64,000 nt of DNA. Source: Pardosa pseudoannulata (taxonomy: Eukaryota > Arthropoda > Arachnida > Araneae > Lycosidae). Position 1 is the stretch's first letter. Each line of letters starts with the position of its first letter. Made by a program: the position numbers and the translations under genes. Below, one piece after another: positions 1 to 10,960 of the stretch. Where the stretch lies: assembly GCA_032207245.1 (NCBI GenBank), contig CM063501.1, positions 61,055,877 to 61,119,876 of the forward strand, read 5' to 3'. Under the pieces are notes generated by a model. The model had not been told where the DNA came from. It did no database searches and was given only the letters and a program-made list of their open reading frames with translations.

Positions 1-137
1 CTTAAACTAAATCACAGACATACGAGACAAGTTTGACACAAAGTATACTGACGTTAAGGCAAAATAATTCTTGTAGTTCAATCATAATCACCCGAAAATG
101 ATTAAAAATATCTGTATATAATCAGGATAACTATACA

Positions 138-377
138 GTTAACATAATATCCAACAGAAACAAATAAAAAGAAATGAAAATAATAAAAAGTGAATTAAAC
201 TGTTTTTTTTTTTTTTACCTAGAGTATAAATTTAAAACGACTTATAAACACAGACACCTGGGAGTCAGTAAGAACCACTTTGGAAATCAATGCTCTATAC
301 CAGTAATTGCCAAATCGTGGTCCACGGACCACTAATGGTCCATGAAAAAATTTTGATGGACCGCAGAAAAAGCGGGT
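138..377. repeat. Direct repeat copy 1: host flank plus hAT left end
   Basis: About 240 bp that recur at 870-1103 at high identity. The block contains 163 bp of flank, the 8-mer CTCTATAC at 293-300, and then a hAT-style terminus starting CAGTAATTGCC, followed by the hAT-like palindrome GTCCACGGACC. Because host flank and terminus are copied together, this is a segmental duplication and not a second independent insertion. Confidence 0.8.
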
Positions 378-869
378 AAAACATTTCGCAACGGAATTGT
401 ACCGGGAGCGGGCGTTTTGAGCTTAAATTTAGTTATTCAGTTAAATCTCAAAAGATCGAAAATTATTTAATTTTTTAACCAACTTTTCGTATTTTATATT
501 GAAATATATAAACAAATATATAAATAACAACCATAAGATTTTTGCAGACCAAAAAATATATTTTTAAGTGGATAAATTTATAATTGTATCGTAAATATGA
601 AAAATCAAATAGATATAGTTGTATATAGTTTTAGTTTTTTCCCGTTCTGTTTTTCCGCATCGACTGATGTAAAAACTAGTTTTCATTTGTCTAAATTTTT
701 CCAGAATCTATGTAGTAGACAAGAACATTCGGCTTCGTTTTCCTGTTTACACCGTTATTTTTGTACCCACAAACAAACCATGTTGTTACACTAACCCGTA
801 CTAGTACGTGACCCGTGCTCAAGTATCAATCGTCAGGAAACGTACTAGTATGTGTCCCGCATACAATGT
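378..869. other. AT-rich spacer between the two repeat copies
   Basis: No supported gene. Short open frames here have no recognisable domains. The sequence diverges from what follows the second copy of the repeat, so the first hAT left end has no obvious matching right end of its own. Confidence 0.5.
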
Positions 870-1103
870 GTTAACATAATATCCAGAAGAAACAAATAAA
901 AAGAAATGAAAATAATAAAAAGTGAATTAAAATGTTTTTTTTACCTAGAGTATAAATTTAAAACGACTTAAAAACACGGACACCTGGGAGTCAGTAAGAA
1001 CCATTTTAAAAATCAATACTCTATACCAGCAATCTCCAAATGGTTGTCTACGGACCACCGGTGGTCCGTGAAAAAATTTTGATGGACCACAGAAAAAGTG
1101 GGT
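870..1103. repeat. Direct repeat copy 2: host flank plus hAT left end
   Basis: Second copy of the block at 138-377, offset by about 730 bp, with scattered substitutions. It includes the 8-mer CTCTATAC at 1019-1026 directly before the hAT terminus. Confidence 0.8.
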
Positions 1104-2312
1104 GATTACTTATTATAAACTCCATCATAACTTACAAAGAGCTTCAACATTCAGTTTAAAAAATGAAAATTCATAGATGAATTCTGCTTTTTATTTTTTT
1201 TATCTTAGGTTGTATTTATTAGCGAAATAAATAAATAGTATCTAAGATTGGATTCCAAACTATTTTATCGATCTACATCTGAATTTTACGACTTAAGTCT
1301 CAAAGCTATCATTCAGTCATCTTTGTCAAGATCTGCTTTTTGGCTTTCTATTAAAAAAAAATTAATACCCATCACTGAGTGAGAAAGCACTGAAAATTTT
1401 AATTCAGTTTTAACAAACATATTTCAGCGAAAAAATATTTTCATCTATCACCGCAATTAAAACTCGATTTCGCTCTCGATTGGAAATAAACGCAGCTCTA
1501 ATCCTTGCAGTGATGTTGCTGGAGTTAAAACTCTACATACGGAGGGTCTGATAAGCAAGAACATTTGTCACACTAAATATGTGGAATGCATAAGTTTTTT
1601 TTTTAAAAAAAAAAAAGATATAACTTTTTTACTTTTAATGAGTGCATTTTGTATTCACAAAATAAAAGCTCCTAATTATTATTATATAAATTTATTTACT
1701 GCCTTCTTTTATTTTAACCCTTTAATGCACATTTCTTTTGAAAAAGAACTGCAAAAAAAAAAATCAACTTCATATCTCAAGAATAAAGTATGTAAAGTAA
1801 CGCCTCCAGTCAAGGATGTCTTTACAGCTAGAGCTTAGTAATAAAGTAGTTAACAATTATATTTTATTTTACATTATATTTTAGTAAAATATACATTGAA
1901 AAATGAGCAAATCAGAATATGAATATGAATACGCTTTCGAAAAGCGGCTCACAATTAAGAGATAAGTCGTAAGTGATTAGTAGAAAAAAAATATATTTTT
2001 TATATTTGAATAAGTAAGTGTTATAGCTTACAATCCCATGTAAATGATAAATATTAATAAAACGATTGTTGTTGTTTTTTGCTGTCACATTGTCATTTTC
2101 AATTCTCGATTGCATTCGAGTGTGAAAAATTATAGCAATATAAAGTACAACGCCGCTCGAATTATCTCGAGTGTGCACAGTTCGGCCAGTTTAGCGCTCT
2201 CCAGTTAACTCGAGCGTGCACGTTAAAGGGTTAAATTCATGTAATTGGTGGTCCAACAAATAAAAATTATACATGCAGTGGTCCTTGAAATTCTAAAGGT
2301 TGACGACCGTTG
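1027..2312. mobile_element. Non-autonomous hAT-like element with 8-bp TSD
   Basis: The element begins CAGCAATCTCC and ends with GGTTGACGACCGTTG, whose reverse complement (CAACGGTCGTCAACC) has the usual hAT terminal form. The 8-mer CTCTATAC flanks it on both sides (1019-1026 and 2313-2320), the length expected for a hAT target-site duplication. The interior (about 1.3 kb) is AT-rich and I see no transposase. A second left end lies at 301 with the same 8-mer before it. Confidence 0.75.
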
Positions 2313-2320
2313 CTCTATAC

Positions 2321-3756
2321 CATAGGTTCTCAACAGGTCACAGTGAGCCTTAATGCCTTCCAGGGGAATGATAGCGAGTTCAAAGGCAGTCAAGGAGGGC
2401 AGCTAGTAGCCATAATATCTATAAAAACATTAATAAATCAATTGAATGCTGTATTTACTAAAATAAATGTGACATATTTTTTTCATTTATAAATTCCACC
2501 ATGGGAGGCCGTTTGACTTCTGTTGGGCTAGAGTCCAAAATTTTTAATTGCATTTCCTTCATCGTATTTCGCTGAAAGAAGGCTCAGTGCAGTAGCTAGT
2601 TGTTTGTCATAGAAAAGGAACATCACTTAGCGTGTAGATTTACAAATGACATTAACGAAATTGGAACCCCATATTAACAAAATGTTAATACTCCTATAGC
2701 TTCAACCCTCTCATTAATTTTTTATCGATTTTATGCCTTTTTTAAATTTTAATAAACACTTTTTACTACATTTGATGGCCGTTTAAATTAATTCCTATTT
2801 TGTGATTCTTAATAGGCAGATAATATTTGATATAATTTACTATTATGACAGCGGAGAGAGCTTCGAATATTTTTTTCTAAAGGAGGTGGAGTCTATAAAA
2901 TGTTGTTAAAAACTTCTTTATGCTATAGGGCACTAGAGGTTTGGTGGTTTGCGTGTAGCGTAGAATACCAAAGTGCCAAGTTAGAACACTTCGTGGATCT
3001 AGATATCCTATTACTAAGAGAATGGCAGGAAGTATAGGGGTATGAAATTAGGAGTTAACACCCCCCCCTCTCCTGAGGATGATCGAAACTGAGAGTAATC
3101 TCTACGCTTTGCATCATAAACGACTTTAATCAGCAGCATAGAATGTTCACCACTTTACCACTGCTCCGCAATCTTTCATCTTCCTCTGCACACCAACATT
3201 TTATTGACCATTCCGCGGTACACAAGCGTAAGGGGGCAAATATAGAAATTGCATTAATAAGTATATATCTCTTTTTTATAAATACACATGATAAAATAGA
3301 TATAAGTATATATTTAGTGTTATTGAATTCTGTATACATATTCTGAATGGTATATTAACGCAAGTAAAACTTTTTCAGTTCAGATTACAAGTAAAAAAAC
3401 TTTTGTCTGTCAAATAAAAGATAAAACTTCTTGATTTGCTTTTGTTTAGACCTGCTTAATCAATATTTCACATGTATGTAGACAGACACACAGTACTGTA
3501 AGAATGGAATCGTAATCACACGTATTCTAATTTAAGTAAGATATAATTGAGTGATTTAGAGTCTACAGAAATAAAATAAAATATAACTGGAAATAATACA
3601 AATGCTAAAATACGTAGCAAATATTGGTTATGTCGATTCTTTAATCCCCTTTATTTATTTCTGTTTCTGCTTCTGTCCAATATCCCACTGTTTGCATCTT
3701 CCCAAAAAATATTTTATATTTCTGGAAAGTTAATTAATTCTTAGTATACTACTGGA
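2321..3756. other. Intergenic sequence, no gene seen
   Basis: AT-rich sequence with short open frames on both strands that show no codon bias or recognisable motifs. A homopolymeric C run sits at about 3,061-3,068. Confidence 0.5.
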
Positions 3757-3814
3757 GCAAATGTGCCGCGGCACACCCCAGATTGTCACGTGGCACAGAG
3801 GTTGCGAAGCACTG
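3757..3814 (-). mobile_element. hAT terminus fragment
   Basis: Read on the minus strand, this starts CAGTGCTTCGCAACC and continues to GTGCCGCGGCACA, the classic hAT terminal form. No matching second end was found nearby, so it is probably a solo end of a decayed copy. Confidence 0.5.
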
Positions 3815-4278
3815 CATTGTATAAATACAGCTGACATAATCGTTAGGATGCTGTACTCATGCATTGTATTTTGTAAAAGAAGTACCTCCCCGTTTAAACA
3901 AGGAATGAGAAAGGTAATTATGTGAGCCGAAATTTCTTGTTGCTGTGAATTAGCTGGTGGAAGAGAGGTGTGGTATCAAGAAAAAAATATTTCCCTCTTA
4001 AGTTTCGCTGGTTTGGAGGGCTAGGGTGATACTTCTTGCCATGCCAAGGGTAATTTTTCCAACTTTCTTTCAAAGGATTATGCAAGAAATCTCTGATGAA
4101 TCACAATGTGTATGTAAAATACATATCTAACTTAATATGTATATAAAATTAGACAGTTTCAATTTCAATGGATACAGGAAACGAAACTTTCTCGTTAAAA
4201 TAGCCTTACAGTGACAGTACTTCATTGTTGAGCTGGCACTGCTTAAAAGATGTAGAATGGAGAACTGCTTGTTAAGCT

Positions 4279-4281
<3 letters not shown>

Positions 4282-4363
<82 letters not shown>

Positions 4364-4366
4364 TAT
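4282..4366. repeat. (TA)n microsatellite
   Basis: About 80 bp of almost pure TA dinucleotide with one phase break. Confidence 0.95.
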
Positions 4367-4698
4367 TAGTTTGCTGGATTTTTTTTTTTTTATGTGAGAT
4401 GCTTTTGACCATGGAAAGGGGTACTAAATCGAAGACATTTTAACAAGTTTAGATTTTCTTTACGACTTAGATTAGTGTAAAAATTTGACCGAAGGTTAAC
4501 TGGAAACTTAAACAAAAAGAGGGGAAGAGAGTTTTTAGTAGGGTTGACAACAGATTTAATCGATCGAATACTGAAATTTTTAATTAAAAAATCATAAATA
4601 TTCCTTAATATTAAATAGAAGTATATAATACTTAACACCTATAAATTTTTTAAGAAAAAAATAGTTTAAAAACTAATATAGCTTCCCAAGAAAGTATT

Positions 4699-5077
4699 GA
4701 AAATATCCTTGGTAATCAACTTCTTAAAAAGTACTATTACGAGAGGATAAATTTCAACTTAATGATTAAAGTCAAAATGATCTTCCAGTATAAGTGTTGT
4801 AATTGAAAATATCCTTGACAATCAACTTCTTAAAAAGTACTGTTAAGAGAGGATAAATTTCAACTTAATGAATAAAGTCAAAATTATCTTCCAGTATAAG
4901 TGTTGTAATTGAAAATATCCTTGACAATCAACTTCTTAAAAAGTACTGTTAAGAGAGGGTAAGTTTAAATAAGAAAGGATAAATTTCAACTTATTAATGT
5001 CTAATTAGATTAAGTGATTAAGTCTTATTAGCAACTTATTAGATTAAAGTCAAAATGATCTTCTAGTATAAGTGTTG
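4699..5077. repeat. 106-bp tandem repeat, three copies
   Basis: The anchor GAAAATATCCTTG recurs at 4699, 4805 and 4911, giving a 106-bp period. Copies 1 and 2 are nearly identical. The third copy carries about 60 bp of extra AT-rich sequence in its middle before ending in the same AGTATAAGTGTTG motif. No coding potential was seen. Confidence 0.9.
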
Positions 5078-5832
5078 AGATTTCATTTTCAGTTGAAGGC
5101 ATCAAACCTGTTCTTCCTGGTAATGTCTAACTGAAAATAACCCATGGTAAGCGGTTAAAGACCACCATTTCAAAACTGAGAATGACTAACCTTCAATCTT
5201 TTACAGATATTTCTTTTTCACGTCATGGTATTCCTCCCGATGCAAATTACTTAGAAGTGGTCCTGGTATAAGGGCATATGGCCAAACATTTAATTGCGTG
5301 TTTACGTGAATGAATGGAATCATGCCAGTTGGCATTTGCAGAGGTCTCACCAAGTGTTTCAACATGCTCTAGTTTGTGTTAATTCTACGCATTGTTATGA
5401 CAAAGAGAGGTTAAACGTCTGTATAGGCTGCTTAACACATGATTACTTAACAGCATTCTTATCCAAAACATCACAAAAAATAATCCGTTGATTTATTATT
5501 CCAAGTAGCTACTGTAGCAAATGGTGACAAGGATTTCTAAATCACGGTTAAAAGTTCTAATGTTAAGAGAATTGAACCAAGGCAAAGCATTCAATTGCAA
5601 CTAACAAAATCAGAAAAAAATATCCTTCTTTGCAGATTTATTACATATATGGGAGTCTGTGATGAAAACTTTAGATATTCGAGAAAAGCAGATAGGTTTT
5701 CAAATGAAAACAATAATGTTCAAATGATAACAGGATAAGGATAAACTCAGTTTACCCAGTTATCATTATTTGCTGTTCCTCAGTTTCAAAGACTTAAAAA
5801 AAAACTTCCTATGCATAACAGCATCTGGGAGC

Positions 5833-5877
5833 CAGGGCCTATGGTGCCAAACTCCGTTTCCGAGAGTATAGGCCCTG
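5833..5877. repeat. Short inverted repeat, 10-bp arms
   Basis: CAGGGCCTAT at 5833-5842 is the exact reverse complement of ATAGGCCCTG at 5868-5877, with a 25-nt spacer. It is GC-rich against an AT-rich background. It could be a TE terminus remnant or a chance hairpin. Confidence 0.5.
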
Positions 5878-5950
5878 AGATACGAAGCAAATGTCCCGGT
5901 CAGCAAAAACTTTCTACTCGATACTAAATAAAATTAATTTGTTATTAAGT

Positions 5951-5961
5951 AATTACTGAAT
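5951..5961. repeat. LINE target-site duplication, left
   Basis: AATTACTGAAT, repeated exactly at 6573-6583, flanks the truncated LINE. Confidence 0.85.
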
Positions 5962-6546
5962 CTTGGAACAGTCATCAGTAATAATAATGACATAAAACTT
6001 GAAGTAAGCAACAGGTTACTTATGGCAAACAAGTGTTTTTATGGGTTGAGAAACCCCTTCTAATCCAAATGTATTAATGTTAAAACAAAAATTAATTTAT
6101 ATAAAACCTTAATCAGACCTATTGTTCTATATGGCAGCGAGTGCTGGCCATTAAATAAATATGAAAAAGATAAGCTATTGATTTTTGAGAGAAAAATACT
6201 TAGAAAAATCTTTGGAGCAGTTAAACAAAATGATGTCTATAGAATTCAATATAATTATGAAATATACAATAGATTTAAAGAACCAGATATTGTCAAAGTT
6301 ATTAAGGCCAGCCGCATTAGATGGCTGGGACACCTTTTTAGATATGAAGATTCTAACCCAACTAAACTAGTGACCTTTTCAAAAATTGAAGGCAAGCGAA
6401 AAAGAGGAAGACCCCCCACCAGGTGGATAGATTCTGTAGAGAGGGATTTAAGAAAACTGGAAGTCCATCATTGGCGATCTATTGTCTCTGATAGAGTGAG
6501 GTGGAGGAAGCTCGGAGAAACGGCCCTGGCCTGTAACAGGCTGTAG
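5962..6546 (+). pseudogene. LINE reverse transcriptase C-terminal fragment
   Basis: 195 codons in one frame with a single internal stop (TAA after RNPF, near 6055); the open part from 6178 gives 122 residues. It corresponds to the region after the RT domain that carries the conserved R-[IL]-R-W-[AL]-GH and RGRPP-x-RW motifs. The RT catalytic core is absent, so the fragment cannot be autonomous. The only translated features are those of an RTE-like pol C-terminus. Confidence 0.85.
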
Positions 6547-6572
6547 TACTGATGAAGAAGACGAAGAAGAAG
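5962..6572 (+). mobile_element. 5'-truncated RTE-like LINE insertion
   Basis: A non-LTR retrotransposon 3' end. From its first base it is open in one frame that resembles the extreme C-terminus of RTE/BovB-type reverse transcriptase ORFs: LGTVISNNNDI, then KTLIRPIVLYGSECW, then FERKILRKIFG, then RIRWLGHLFR, then RKRGRPPTRWIDSVERDLR. It ends at the stop at 6544-6546, followed by a GA-rich tail. An exact 11-bp duplication (5951-5961 and 6573-6583) brackets it, so the insertion is 5'-truncated and relatively well preserved. The family name is from memory of protein motifs; the truncation and TSD are seen directly. Confidence 0.88.
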
Positions 6573-6731
6573 AATTACTGAATAATATCTGACTCACTGA
6601 GCTTAAAATAAACAGCTCACTGGGGATTATCAATGTTTCTGTATAAAATCACTAAATATTTTCTTTGCATCTTTCGAGATTTAACTTTAAATTTCATTAC
6701 GAAAAGTGTAATTAGAGTCAGACCAGATTGG

Positions 6732-6909
6732 TTTGGTTTGGTCTGGAGTGCTACGGTCTACTTTTTGCAACACGAGGGCTAATGAGACCCGGACCTAGAG
6801 CTTAGAACCGATTCCGAAAGGCTACGAACATCCATGCCACTGTGGGATTCGAACCCACGAACTCTGGTACCGAAGGCCAGCACCCTAACCAATCGGCCAT
6901 CGTTCGGCT
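6732..6909 (-). mobile_element. tRNA-derived SINE (family 1), full length
   Basis: A ~178-bp copy of the commonest repeat in this window. On the minus strand it starts GCCGAACGATGGCCGA, has pol III A-box-like TGGCCGATTGG and B-box GGTTCGAATCC, then a body ending in CTCC(A)AACCAAACC-type tail. It is flanked by a 13-bp duplication with one mismatch (6719-6731 and 6910-6922), showing retrotransposition. Confidence 0.88.
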
Positions 6910-7130
6910 CAGGCCAGATTGGACTGTAGGAAATTCAAGACTTCAATTATTACTATAATAATCATGAAACAATTACTCATATAATATAGTTGGCGTTTTA
7001 TGAACAACAGTGAAGTTAATATATAGAAAACATAAATCCATTTCCTGTAGCATACATTTACTTTAGAGTGGAGATTTTGCAACATGAGGACTACCTAGAC
7101 CAAAAATTGCTACTTAAAACTGTCTAAGAA

Positions 7131-7470
7131 AGTTGCGGTAGCTCAGTCGGCAAAGGCAGCGATATCGTAACTGAAAGGTTTGGGGCTGGAGTCGGCCTAA
7201 GATCCGCCGTGTTCGCTAAAGGTGACTGAGGTAAGTAAAATATGTTCGTTGTGACAAAATCTCAAAAGTTCTCAAACGATATCTCTGGGGGTGGCAGGCC
7301 AAACTGGGGGTCTTCTGCTTCTAAATTCAGAGGACCCATGGGGGTAATGTTACTCACATCCGTAGCATACCTTAAGCTACAAGTGATCCCCGGGTGGTGC
7401 TAAATCAGTAACAGGTTCGTCGGCTTGTTAAGGCGTTAAGATAATGTCTGTATCGCCTGCTGCGTTGGAA
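7131..7470 (+). mobile_element. SINE-like repeat, family 2
   Basis: The head is tRNA-like: GGTAGCTCAGTCGG fits a pol III A box and a degenerate B box follows at about 7,185-7,200. The body, including GGTGGCAGGCC and GGGGGTCTTCTGCTT (7,285-7,325), is shared in reverse orientation with 15,567-15,802 and more weakly with 35,940-36,325. Boundaries are approximate. Confidence 0.65.
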
Positions 7471-7499
7471 AAAAAACTGTCTCTGAGCATCCATGCAAG

Positions 7500-8425
7500 C
7501 AATGGAATCCGAACCTATGAATTCCATTTCCAAAAGGCAGCGCCCTACTAAATCTGTTATCATATAGTTTGCAGAATGCATAATAAATCAAAGCAACTAT
7601 TTTTCGAACCTTTTTCTTATAACTGTATTGAAGAACATATTACAAAAAAATGAGTTCTGTGTGGTTAATATGTTACCCATAAAAATATTTCAAATACTTA
7701 AAAAATTCTTCCTGAAATTATTTTGCAAATTTTAGATTTTTAATTACAATAAATAGTTACTATTATATCTCCAAAGATCAATTACTTAGTTTTTAGATTC
7801 TTTTTCCATAAAAGAAATGGAATTCAAACCTATGTATTCCAGTTCAAAAAGGCAGCGCCCTACTAAATCTGTTATATAGTTTTCAGAATGTATAATAAAT
7901 CAAAGCAACTATTTTCCGAACCTGTTTCTTTTAACTTTATTGAAGAACTTATTACAAAATTATGAATTCTGTATGATTAATATGTTACCCATAAAAATAT
8001 TTCAAATACTTAAAGAATTCTTCCTGAAATTATTTTGCAAATTTTAGATTTTTAATTACAATAAATAGTTATTATTTTACATCTCCAAAGATCAATTACT
8101 TAATTTTTCGATTCTTTTTCCATGAAAGCAATGAAATTCAAACCTATGTATTCCAGTTCAAAAAGGCAGTGACCTACTAAATCTGTTATATAGTTTTCAG
8201 AATGTATAATAAAACAAAGCAACTATTTTCCGAACCTATTTCTTATATTTTATTGAAGGACGTATTACAAAAGATTGAATTCTGTATGATTAATATGTTA
8301 CCCATAAAAATATTTCAAATACTTAAAGAATTCTTCCTGAAATTATTTTGCAAATTTTAGATTTTTAATTACAATAATTAGTTATTATTTTACATCTCTA
8401 AAGATCAATTATTTAATTTTTCGAA
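7500..8425. repeat. 315-bp tandem repeat, three copies
   Basis: The anchor GGCAG(C/T)G..CTACTAAATCTG recurs at 7536, 7851 and 8165, a period of 314-315 bp. The copies are about 90% similar and end near 8,425 in a poly-A stretch. The first copy directly follows the family 2 SINE, so the unit may have been amplified next to it. No open reading frame spans the unit. Confidence 0.9.
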
Positions 8426-9437
8426 AAAAAACCATTTTGTTATCTCTTTTAACAATAAAATTTAAAATTCTATTAAAAGTTCGCTTTTGTAACCCAATCA
8501 GTATAACAGACAAACGCTCTCATAAATTCCAATTTGAAAGGCTCTAAATTTACCTTGAACCAGCAAGACTTCTATTAAAACAAAAGTTATCTTTCCTTCA
8601 TTACTTTACTTTGAATTCATCACCTAATTGCGAAAATACTTTAATAAATATTTGGAGGAAATTCTAAGTTCATATCAGAGAAGATCATGATGTCCTGAAA
8701 GATTTAGGGATCCCTTTAGCATTATTACCAGCATGGCTGTTCTCTGGCGGCATTTACTTGTAGAATATCCGCAATACCTCGGCATAATGGGAATAGTTCA
8801 AATATCCTAAGACAGATCGATAGAAAACATAAAACCTTCGTGCAGCAGAGGCTAAGAACGAGATAATGCGAAATGTAAAATAAATTAAATACTTTCTTAA
8901 AGCTTACTAGACTGGAATAGCCATACACAGCAAAATGACCAAATATGGGGCCGTTAATTAAAATAAGAACTCAACGAGGAGCTTTGCATACTTTAAAAAC
9001 ATTAACATTTTAGCCCATTAACTTTTAGTGCCGTTATTCTAAGACATTTAAAAAATGATTTGTAAGATTTTCATGTTTTATCGGAAATAATTATTTCTTT
9101 TAAGTGAAGGTATATTTTATTCTTTTATATCATCCCACTCAATTTCCTAGTATCTTCTGTTATTTATAATTTTGTAATTTGACCAACATTTTATGTTTTC
9201 GAGTCTTTTACATGAATTTACTATTTCAGTATGTACATCCACTAAAATCAGGAAAAATAGCTATATCTATCATACAGGGGACGTAACAACGATTTACTTC
9301 AGGGGTGGGGGCAAATTGGTCTCATATGTTTATATATTTCCCTATTTCTTAATTAAAAAGTAACATTTAGTAAAAAAATGTATAAATTATTATTTAAATA
9401 TTTAGAAGTAATAATAGCGTTAAAACTATATAAAATT

Positions 9438-9442
<5 letters not shown>
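8426..9442. other. Intergenic sequence, no gene seen
   Basis: AT-rich; the longest open frame (minus strand, about 8,725-8,928) has no recognisable motif or neighbours supporting it. Confidence 0.5.

Positions 9443-9443
<1 letters not shown>

Positions 9444-9479
<36 letters not shown>
9444..9479. repeat. (TA)n microsatellite
   Basis: About 35 bp of pure TA. Confidence 0.95.
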
Positions 9480-9482
<3 letters not shown>

Positions 9483-9566
9483 AGTTCTTAAGCTATTATC
9501 CTTAATAAGTTATATAGGTCAACATAAATATGACATATTCGAGTAGAAAAAAATATAAACGTCAAA

Positions 9567-9866
<300 letters not shown>

Positions 9867-9904
9867 CGTAAACATAATTTAAAAATACTGTAGTCATCAC
9901 TGTA

Positions 9905-10215
9905 AAGCCATTATTAAATGTAGTAGCCGAGTAGATTGATGCAGACGTTTACTTACAAAAACAGCTTTTATTTAGAACAAATGATGACACTAAACACACA
10001 AATCCCCGCAGGGAAAAAGAACACAAAACACACAAATTTTTTTGATGATATTGTTTACATCGCGATCCTAAAGGAAAAAGCCACGAATGTGTGTGCTCGT
10101 CCTTTTATTAACTATCGGAAGGGGTGTGGCTCCTGCAAAGATGTCATTCCGGTAACCAATCAGCTTTCTTTAATTACTTCTAGTTTATTCTAGAAGATAT
10201 ACTACCTATATAATG
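9905..10215 (-). mobile_element. Candidate solo LTR (minus strand)
   Basis: On the minus strand the block has the order expected in an LTR: a CCAAT-like GATTGGTTACC, then a TATA-like TTAATAAAAGG about 45 bp downstream, then AAATAAAAGC as a poly(A) signal, then GCATCAATCTACTCGG and CTACA at the end. It is GC-richer than its surroundings. No internal region or clear target duplication was found, so this is inference. Confidence 0.4.
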
Positions 10216-10394
10216 GGTGGGAAAAAGGAACCAACGAGACTGCGTTCTATATTCAAGGTGCCAGGAAATAAGTGTAAGCCGCCATTACTATGAAAAATGT
10301 TCTTTGGAATTTGTCAATAGGGTATCTAGATTTTCAATGGAAAATAGAAAACATTTAAGCTAGGATTTTATTTTAATAGAATTTTATTATGAGA

Positions 10395-10395
10395 T

Positions 10396-10424
<29 letters not shown>
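10395..10424. repeat. (AC)n microsatellite
   Basis: About 28 bp of AC dinucleotides followed by TATA. Confidence 0.9.
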
Positions 10425-10428
<4 letters not shown>

Positions 10429-10957
10429 ACATGCATAGATATATGCGCAAATTTAGTATGATTAATTAGAATGCTGATATGCAGATAAATCATAGAAATA
10501 AGGAAAACTAAAAGTAGAATCTAAAACTTCAAAACAAATGACCCACATGTCAAAAAATAATGAAAACAGGAATGGAATTGGGAGTTGTGCGCACCTAAAA
10601 ACGACTTAAGTCCTAATTTTCCAACGGTATTAGCAAGCATAGTATCCATTCCATTCCTTTTTTCACTTTGAATAACTTTCTTCTCCCTCACTTTTTTGCA
10701 TGCTAAATTTCAATATTTTACAGCTAATCGTTTGTTAGTAAAGCCTACAAAAAGAAAAATTTCAATACAACGTATATTATGGCCCGTTATATTTAAATAT
10801 TTGTTATATAAAGTTCAGATTACAATTAAAAGCGGAGCGCTACAACAAGATGTTATAATAGTCCTAAATACTAAATTACAATATTTTCCGGCTATTCGTT
10901 TTTGAATGACACCCCCACACTATGAATACACGTTATATTGAAAAAAAAATTCTACAT
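10425..10957. other. Intergenic sequence, no gene seen
   Basis: AT-rich. It contains loose internal similarity (AAATT(T/A)CAATATTTT(A/C)C at about 10,705 and 10,873), which suggests a short diverged duplication. No gene seen. Confidence 0.4.
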
Positions 10958-10960
10958 AGT

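Noticed and set aside
3130..3346. Mutually overlapping frames on both strands
   Set aside because: Short, complementary and without motifs; typical chance frames.
6820..6905. tRNA gene (A box and B box present)
   Set aside because: The same head recurs about ten times with a fixed SINE body and target duplications, so it is a SINE and not a functional tRNA gene.
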